DNA of 64,000 nucleotides from Streptomyces maremycinicus (GTDB lineage Bacteria > Actinomycetota > Actinomycetes > Streptomycetales > Streptomycetaceae): positions 1 to 64,000 of the forward strand of contig NZ_BBYG01000017.1 of the NCBI RefSeq assembly GCF_001184025.1, read 5' to 3'. Of this stretch, positions 59,154 to 64,000 are shown one piece after another; within the stretch, counting starts at the first letter, position 1; each line of letters begins with the position of its first letter. The notes below the pieces were generated by a model, which saw only the letters and a program-made list of their open reading frames with translations, searched no databases and was not told the DNA's origin. Made by a program: the position numbers and the translations under genes.

Positions 59154-59930
59154 TCACCCCTTGTCCGCCTCCTCCACCATCTGCTTCAGCTTGGCCGGCG
59201 TCATCGACTGGTCGGCGTAGATGTTCTTGCCGTTGAACAGCACGGTCGGAGTGCCGCCGAAGTGGCCGTCCTGGAAGGCCTGGTTGGACTTCACCACCCA
59301 GCTGTTGTGGGTGCCGTCCTCGACACAGGTACGGAACGCCGGTGTGTCGAGGCCGTCGACCTTGGCCGCGAGCTCGACGAGCTTGCTGTTCTCGGCGAAG
59401 GCGTCGTCCGTTTCCTCCGGCTGGTTCTCGAAGAGCACGTCGTGGTAGGCGGGGAACTTCCCGGCGTCCTGCGCGCACGCCGCCGCGTTGGCCGCGTTGC
59501 GGGAACCGCTGCCGCCCATGTTGCCGTCGATGAGGGTGGCCAGGTGGTACTCGACCCTGAGCTTCCCGGCGTCCGTCAGCTCGTGGATCGTCGGGCGGTA
59601 CGCCGTCTCGAAGGCCTTGCAGGCCGGGCAGCGGAAGTCCTCCCACACCGTGAGCGTGGACTTCGCGCTGTCCTTGCCCACGGGGATCGCCAGCGCGTCC
59701 TCGCCCTGCGCTCCCGAGGGCGCCACGACCGGCCCCGCCTTGTCGCTGCTGTCGTCCTTGCCGGAGTTCGCCGCGACGACCCCGATCACCGCCGCCAGGC
59801 CCAGGACGCAGACGACGCTCGACGCGACGATCAGCGTCCGCCGGCGCCGCTCCGCCGCCTTCTGCTTCTCTCGCTCGTCCGCCAGCCGCTCCCTGGCGGT
59901 GCGCTTTCCCGCACGATTCTTCTCGCTCAC
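59154..59930 (-). CDS. Membrane-anchored DsbA-family thiol oxidoreductase
   Basis: A 258-aa protein with a strongly basic cytosolic N-terminus (KRTARERLADEREKQKAAERRRR), one membrane segment (TLIVASSVVCVLGLAAVIGVVAA, about residues 32-54) and an extracytoplasmic thioredoxin-fold domain. The active site is CPAC in WEDFRCPACKAFE, and the cis-Pro is in FGGTPTVLFNGKN. DsbA-like proteins of this layout help oxidise or isomerise disulfides in exported proteins. GTG 59930 follows a GGGGGT stretch. A trp operon terminator lies just upstream. Confidence 0.88.
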   Translation of the reverse strand: MSEKNRAGKRTARERLADEREKQKAAERRRRTLIVASSVVCVLGLAAVIGVVAANSGKDDSSDKAGPVVAPSGAQGEDALAIPVGKDSAKSTLTVWEDFRCPACKAFETAYRPTIHELTDAGKLRVEYHLATLIDGNMGGSGSRNAANAAACAQDAGKFPAYHDVLFENQPEETDDAFAENSKLVELAAKVDGLDTPAFRTCVEDGTHNSWVVKSNQAFQDGHFGGTPTVLFNGKNIYADQSMTPAKLKQMVEEADKG

Positions 59931-59946
59931 ACCCCCAGAACGAACC

Positions 59947-59969
59947 GGGGAGGCGCATTGCGCCTCCCC
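59947..59969 (-). terminator. Terminator of the trp operon
   Basis: GGGGAGGCGCA and TGCGCCTCCCC form an 11-bp stem with a one-base centre about 65 bp after the trpA stop. It lies only 17 bp before the GTG of the DsbA-like gene, so that gene may rely on a promoter within this region or on read-through. Confidence 0.55.
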
Positions 59970-60033
59970 GTCCCCAGGTCCACCCGTTCGAGTGACCCGG
60001 AGCAATGTCCTGCTCTGCGGTGTACGTCCCCGG

Positions 60034-60870
60034 TTACGCCTGTCGGCGCACGCCCTTGGCCAGCTCGCCCGCCAGCTCACGGACCGCCTCGACACCGGCC
60101 GCGGCGTCCGGCGCGTCCAGCATCCGCTTGACGAAGGCCGAACCGACGATCACACCGTCGGCGAAACCGGCCACCTCGGCGGCCTGCTGCGCGTTGGAGA
60201 CACCGAGGCCCACGCAGACGGGCAGACCGGTGCCGGTGGCCCTGGTCCGCTCGACCAGGTCCTGGGCCTGCGCGCCCACCGACTCACGGGTGCCGGTGAC
60301 CCCCATCAGCGAGGCGGCGTAGACGAAGCCGCTGCCCGCCTCGGTGATCTGCGCGAGCCGTGCCTCCTTGCTGCTCGGCGCCACGACGAACACCGTCGCG
60401 AGGCCGTGCTTGTGGGCGTGCTCCCTCCACAGCGCCGACTCCTGGACCGGCAGGTCGGGCAGGATGCAGCCGGCACCGCCCGCCTCGGCCAGCTCGGCGG
60501 TGAAGCGTTCGACGCCGTAGCGGTCGATCGGGTTCCAGTACGTCATGACCAGGATCGGCTTCCCGGTGGCCTCGAAGGCCTCCCGGACCGTCCGCATGAC
60601 GTCGGCGATCCGCACCCCGCCGCGCAGCGCGATGTCGTCGGCCGTCTGGATGACCGGGCCGTCGAGGACCGGGTCGCTGTGCGGCAGACCGACCTCGACG
60701 ATGTCCGCGCCCCCGTCGATGACGGCCTTGACCGCCTCGATACCGCCGTCCACGGTCGGGAACCCGGCCGGGAGGTAGGCGATGAGCGCGGCGCGGCCCT
60801 CCGCCTTGGCGGCGGCGAGGGTGTCCGACAGCAGCGCGCTGTTCCCACCGGTGAATTCGGCCCCGCTCAC
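60034..60870 (-). CDS. trpA: Tryptophan synthase alpha subunit
   Basis: A 278-aa TIM barrel that cleaves indole-3-glycerol phosphate to indole, which is channelled to TrpB. It has [47 protein letters not shown] with catalytic Glu and Asp, [17 protein letters not shown], and the phosphate-binding [29 protein letters not shown]. Length is normal. Its ATG overlaps the trpB stop by ATGA. Confidence 0.97.
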   Translation of the reverse strand: MSGAEFTGGNSALLSDTLAAAKAEGRAALIAYLPAGFPTVDGGIEAVKAVIDGGADIVEVGLPHSDPVLDGPVIQTADDIALRGGVRIADVMRTVREAFEATGKPILVMTYWNPIDRYGVERFTAELAEAGGAGCILPDLPVQESALWREHAHKHGLATVFVVAPSSKEARLAQITEAGSGFVYAASLMGVTGTRESVGAQAQDLVERTRATGTGLPVCVGLGVSNAQQAAEVAGFADGVIVGSAFVKRMLDAPDAAAGVEAVRELAGELAKGVRRQA

Positions 60871-62150
60871 TTGGCGTCCCCCTCGATCTCGGCGGTGTCG
60901 GCCGCGTTGGCGGCGACCTCGGCGTCGGTGTCGTACAGGCCGAAGTAACGGGCGGCCGTGTCCATGTCCTTGTCGCCGCGGCCGGACAGGTTGACGACGA
61001 TCAGCCCGTCCTTGCCGAGCTCCTTGCCCACCTCCAGGGCTCCGGCCAGCGCGTGCGCGCTCTCGATGGCCGGGATGATGCCCTCGCTGCGCGACAGCAG
61101 CCGCAACGCCTGCATGGCCGCGTCGTCGGTGACCGCGCGGTACTCGCCGCGGCCGCTGTCCTTGAGGTAGGAGTGCTCGGGGCCGATGCCCGGGTAGTCC
61201 AGGCCCGCCGAGATGGAGTACGGCTCGGTGATCTGGCCCTCGTCGTCCTGGAGGACGTAGGAGCGCGAGCCGTGCAGGATGCCGGGCTCGCCCGCGGTGA
61301 GGGTCGCCGCGTGCTCGCCGGTGTCGATGCCGTGCCCGGCCGGCTCACAGCCGATCAGCCGGACGCCGGCGTCCGGGATGAAGGCGTGGAAGAGGCCGAT
61401 GGCGTTGGAGCCGCCGCCGACACAGGCGATCGCCGCGTCGGGCAGGCGCCCCGCCCGCTCCAGGATCTGGCGTCGGGCCTCGACGCCGATGACGCGGTGG
61501 AAGTCGCGCACCATCGCCGGGAAGGGGTGCGGTCCGGCGACCGTGCCGAAGAGGTAGTGGGTGTGGTCGACGTTGGCGACCCAGTCGCGGAAGGCCTCGT
61601 TGATGGCGTCCTTCAGCGTGCGGCTGCCGGACTTAACGGCGACGACCTCGGCGCCCAGCATGCGCATGCGCGCCACGTTGAGGGCCTGGCGCTGGGTGTC
61701 GATCTCGCCCATGTAGATGGTGCACTCGAGACCGAAGAGGGCGCAGGCGGTGGCCGTGGCGACTCCGTGCTGGCCGGCGCCGGTCTCGGCGATCACGCGC
61801 GTCTTGCCCATGCGCCGGGTGAGCAGTGCCTGCCCGAGCACGTTGTTGATCTTGTGGGAGCCGGTGTGGTTGAGGTCCTCGCGCTTGAGGAACACCCGGG
61901 CGCCGCCGGCGTGTTCGGCGAACCGCGGCACCTCGGTGAGGGAGCTGGGGCGGCCGGTGTAGTGGACGAGCAGGTCGTCGAGCTCGCGGGCGAACTCGGG
62001 GTCGTGCTTGGCCTTGTCGTACTCGACGGCGACCTCGTCCACGGCGGCGACGAGCGCCTCCGGGATGAACTTGCCGCCGAACGCGCCGAAGTAGCCCTCG
62101 GCGCTGGGGACCTGACCCTCGGGGTCGGGAATGAAGAACTCGCTGGGCAT
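60867..62150 (-). CDS. trpB: Tryptophan synthase beta subunit
   Basis: A 427-aa PLP enzyme joining indole and serine to give tryptophan. It has [20 protein letters not shown] lysine in [38 protein letters not shown], the phosphate-binding [16 protein letters not shown] and [17 protein letters not shown] short acidic tail ([15 protein letters not shown]) extends beyond the usual end. It is the third gene of trpC-trpM-trpB-trpA on this strand. Confidence 0.97.
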   Translation of the reverse strand: MPSEFFIPDPEGQVPSAEGYFGAFGGKFIPEALVAAVDEVAVEYDKAKHDPEFARELDDLLVHYTGRPSSLTEVPRFAEHAGGARVFLKREDLNHTGSHKINNVLGQALLTRRMGKTRVIAETGAGQHGVATATACALFGLECTIYMGEIDTQRQALNVARMRMLGAEVVAVKSGSRTLKDAINEAFRDWVANVDHTHYLFGTVAGPHPFPAMVRDFHRVIGVEARRQILERAGRLPDAAIACVGGGSNAIGLFHAFIPDAGVRLIGCEPAGHGIDTGEHAATLTAGEPGILHGSRSYVLQDDEGQITEPYSISAGLDYPGIGPEHSYLKDSGRGEYRAVTDDAAMQALRLLSRSEGIIPAIESAHALAGALEVGKELGKDGLIVVNLSGRGDKDMDTAARYFGLYDTDAEVAANAADTAEIEGDAK

Positions 62151-62206
62151 GCGGAAACCTCACGGTGAGTGTGTGTCGGACACGGTCGCCGTGGGGGCGG
62201 GTACGG

Positions 62207-62449
62207 TCAGTCGGCTGCGGGACCGTGATGAACGGTCACGCCCGCGCGGCGGTCGCCGCACGTCCGAGAGAGCCCCGCGCCCCTGACGGGGCGCTGCCAT
62301 CGCATGCCGTTCACCTGACCGGGTTCGTCGCCGATGACGTACCGCACGCGCCGGCCGTGCACCCGGCGTGCGGGCGCGCGGCAGCCACGGGGGCGGCAGC
62401 CGCGCGCGAGGCGTGCGTACCGGTCCATGGCCGTCGTCGTGGGTGTCAT
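62207..62449 (-). CDS. trpM: TrpM-like small basic protein of the trp operon
   Basis: An 80-aa basic protein between trpC and trpB. Its core DRYARLARGCRPRGCRAPAR and the following RRVHGRRVRYVIGDEPGQVNGMRW match my memory of TrpM (also called TrpX), found only in actinomycete trp operons. TrpM influences tryptophan supply and differentiation in Streptomyces. Two CRPRGC-type cysteines stand out. ATG 62449 gives MTPTTTAMDRYARL; the inner ATG at 62428 may be used instead. Ribosome-binding signals are weak. The open frame continuing upstream is antisense-frame noise within trpC. Confidence 0.8.
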   Translation of the reverse strand: MTPTTTAMDRYARLARGCRPRGCRAPARRVHGRRVRYVIGDEPGQVNGMRWQRPVRGAGLSRTCGDRRAGVTVHHGPAAD

Positions 62450-62472
62450 CGGCGCCGATCCTACCGGGCGGA

Positions 62473-63282
62473 TCAGCCGCGGCCGTGCCGGAGCGCGGGG
62501 TGCTCGCCCGCCGCCACCAGGTCGGCCACCGCGGTCTTCGGGTCGCGGCCCGTCACCAGGGACTCGCCGACCAGGACCGCGTCGGCGCCCGCGTTGGCGT
62601 ACGCGATGAGGTCGTGCGGGCCCCGGACGCCGGACTCGGCGACGCTGACGACATGGGCCGGGATCTCGGGGGCGACGCGCTCGAAGGTGCCGCGGTCGAC
62701 CTCGAGGGTCTTCAGGTTGCGCGCGTTGACGCCGATCACCTTGGCGCCCGCGTCGACCGCGCGCTCCACCTCGTCCTCGTCGTGGACCTCGACGAGCGGG
62801 GTGAGGCCGATGGAGACGGCGCGCTCGATCAGCGATTCGAGGGCCGGCTGCTCGAGGGCGGCCACGATCAGCAGCGCGAGGTCGGCGCCGTACGCGCGGG
62901 CCTCCCACAGCTGGTACGAGGTGACGATGAAGTCCTTGCGCAGTACGGGGATGTCGACCCGCGCGCGGACCGCCTCGAGGTCGGCGAGGGAGCCGCCGAA
63001 GCGGCGCTGTTCGGTGAGGACGGAGATGACGGCCGCGCCGCCCGCCTCGTAGTCCGCGGCCAGGGCGGCCGGATCGGCGATCGCGGCCAGCGCGCCCTTG
63101 GACGGGCTGGAGCGCTTGACCTCGCAGATCACCTTGACGCCGTCGCCCCGGAGCGCGGCCACCCCGTCCTTGGCGGCGGGGGCCTTCGCCGCGCGCTCCT
63201 TGAGCTCGTCGAGGCTGACGCGCGCCTGCCGCTCCGCGAGGTCGGCACGGACTCCGTCGATGATCTCGTCGAGCACACTCAC
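62473..63282 (-). CDS. trpC: Indole-3-glycerol phosphate synthase
   Basis: A 269-aa TIM barrel closing the indole ring from CdRP. It has [20 protein letters not shown] with catalytic Glu and Lys, [62 protein letters not shown] and [15 protein letters not shown] 63282 ([15 protein letters not shown]) follows GGAAGGGGG. It is first in the trp genes seen on this strand. The 150 bp upstream (63283-63433) are non-coding and presumably hold the promoter; no clear trp attenuator was identified. Confidence 0.96.
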   Translation of the reverse strand: MSVLDEIIDGVRADLAERQARVSLDELKERAAKAPAAKDGVAALRGDGVKVICEVKRSSPSKGALAAIADPAALAADYEAGGAAVISVLTEQRRFGGSLADLEAVRARVDIPVLRKDFIVTSYQLWEARAYGADLALLIVAALEQPALESLIERAVSIGLTPLVEVHDEDEVERAVDAGAKVIGVNARNLKTLEVDRGTFERVAPEIPAHVVSVAESGVRGPHDLIAYANAGADAVLVGESLVTGRDPKTAVADLVAAGEHPALRHGRG

Positions 63283-63433
63283 GCGAGCGGCCCCCTTCCA
63301 GACGGTGGAGAGACGGTTGACAGTTCCAGGGACCAGTAGAAAAGAGGTGGTCACTGCGATGGTATCCGGAGGAAGGCGAAGGCCTCACATCCGGTTGACG
63401 CCTTGTCCCACTACCTGGACGTTCGCCGGTTGA

Positions 63434-63892
63434 TCAAGGATGGAGCCAGCCACCGAACGGCAGGTTCCGGACAACCGTGAAGACCAGCACGAACGCGCCG
63501 GCCGTCCACATCTGGGCCGAGGTGGGATCCACCCGCGCGGGGCGTCCGCGCGCCGCGCGGACCACCCAGACGGTCCACAGCACCGCGAAGCCCAGGTAGC
63601 CGACGACCGCGAGCGCGTTGTCGTGCAGGGCGGCGGTGAGATCCCCGTGCACGAAGGCGTGCGCGCTGCGCAGTCCGCCGCAGCCCGGGCAGTACAGGCC
63701 CGTGAGGCGCAGCAGCGGGCAGACCGGGTAGTGGCCGGGTTCGTTGGGGTCGACGGTCCCGACGTAGGCGAAGGCCGCGGCGACGGCCGCGAGGATCCCG
63801 GCGGGCACCGCCAGTCGTCCGAGCACGGTTCCCGGTGGTGTCCGGGGCGTGCCGTTCGTCACCCGCTGGCTGTCGGCGTTCACGCCTCGCAT
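63434..63892 (-). CDS. DUF2752 family membrane protein
   Basis: A 152-aa membrane protein with three predicted membrane segments (LAVPAGILAAVAAAFAYV, about residues 27-44; LAVVGYLGFAVLWTVWVV; TAGAFVLVFTVVRNL). It carries the family motif CPLLRLTGLYCPGCGGLRSAHAFVHGDL, whose CPGCG cysteines may bind metal or form a disulfide; function is unknown. ATG 63892 was chosen. GTG 63883 is an alternative. It lies upstream of trpC on the same strand, a neighbourhood I recall in other Streptomyces. Confidence 0.85.
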   Translation of the reverse strand: MRGVNADSQRVTNGTPRTPPGTVLGRLAVPAGILAAVAAAFAYVGTVDPNEPGHYPVCPLLRLTGLYCPGCGGLRSAHAFVHGDLTAALHDNALAVVGYLGFAVLWTVWVVRAARGRPARVDPTSAQMWTAGAFVLVFTVVRNLPFGGWLHP

Positions 63893-63919
63893 TGTGCCCC
63901 GCCGGGGCGCCACGCGCGC

Positions 63920-63955
63920 GTGAGGGGCGGCCGGTGTGCACCGGCCGCCCCTCAC
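63920..63955. terminator. Strong hairpin upstream of the DUF2752 gene
   Basis: Near-perfect 17-bp inverted repeat (63920-63936 and 63939-63955). It probably terminates the gene that enters from the right-hand edge on the minus strand. The last 45 bases of the window are too short to assign to a gene. Confidence 0.65.
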
Positions 63956-64000
63956 GAGGTCGTGCGACGTCCTGCCGAAGTCGTACCGGGCCTGCTCAGG

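Noticed and set aside
62473-63388. Upstream part of the trpM reading frame extending over trpC
   Set aside because: Only the last 80 codons show the TrpM core; the upstream part is a shadow of trpC.
63956-64000. End of a further gene at the right-hand edge
   Set aside because: Only 45 bases remain after the terminator; no frame can be supported.

Overview
The window looks like core chromosome of a Streptomyces species. Composition is very GC-rich with strong third-position GC, start codons are often GTG, and most operons are joined by ATGA or GTGA overlaps. The gene order (polA, the branched-chain amino acid transporter, an ANTAR response regulator, a tRNA, pyruvate kinase, then gltBD, lgt and a trpC-trpM-trpB-trpA operon) is the one I know from Streptomyces chromosomes. 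All identifications rest on reading the sequence and on remembered family features; no database search was run.

Layout. 1-7.4 kb: polA (minus), a molybdopterin oxidoreductase, a hotdog thioesterase and two small secreted or membrane proteins. 7.6-13.4 kb: complete livKHMGF-type ABC importer with a hairpin after the binding-protein gene. 13.4-16.5 kb: ANTAR regulator, an unusual short-variable-arm tRNA with a CAA anticodon, a LAGLIDADG-like gene that appears truncated, and pyruvate kinase. 16.7-25.6 kb: SIMPL-domain protein, Tat-exported 5'-nucleotidase, an orphan amino-acid decarboxylase / N-hydroxylase pair whose second gene is frameshifted near its start, aminopeptidase N and chorismate mutase. 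25.7-26.6 kb: a putative zinc metalloprotease.

26.7-36.6 kb: a compact catabolic island that matches, in gene content and largely in order, the KstR2 regulon of Mycobacterium tuberculosis (Rv3548c-Rv3560c). That regulon degrades the last two steroid rings (C and D) via the HIP intermediate. It has two SDRs, echA20, ipdA, ipdB and ipdC, fadA6, the kstR2 regulator, ipdF, fadE30 and a second acyl-CoA dehydrogenase. Both divergent promoters carry near-matches to the KstR2 operator. No CoA ligase (FadD3) and no ring A/B genes are in the window.

36.6-42 kb: an FBP-domain protein with a divergent TetR-type regulator, an orphan qcrB-like cytochrome b, a HutD/VWA pair and a secreted GH46 chitosanase. 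42.1-48.2 kb: gltD and gltB with a candidate GlnR box upstream. 48.5-49.3 kb: a VIT-family iron/manganese transporter with a possible iron box. 49.6-57.8 kb: a tightly coupled operon of four different ADP-ribosylglycohydrolase-family proteins, a ribokinase-like kinase, a CaiB-type CoA-transferase and a CitE-type lyase. 57.8-63.9 kb: lgt with a long charged tail, a membrane-anchored DsbA-like protein, trpA, trpB, trpM and trpC, and a DUF2752 membrane protein.

The observations most worth following are the KstR2/HIP-like island, the ADP-ribosylglycohydrolase operon, the tRNA plus LAGLIDADG-like locus, and the orphan hydroxamate-type gene pair.
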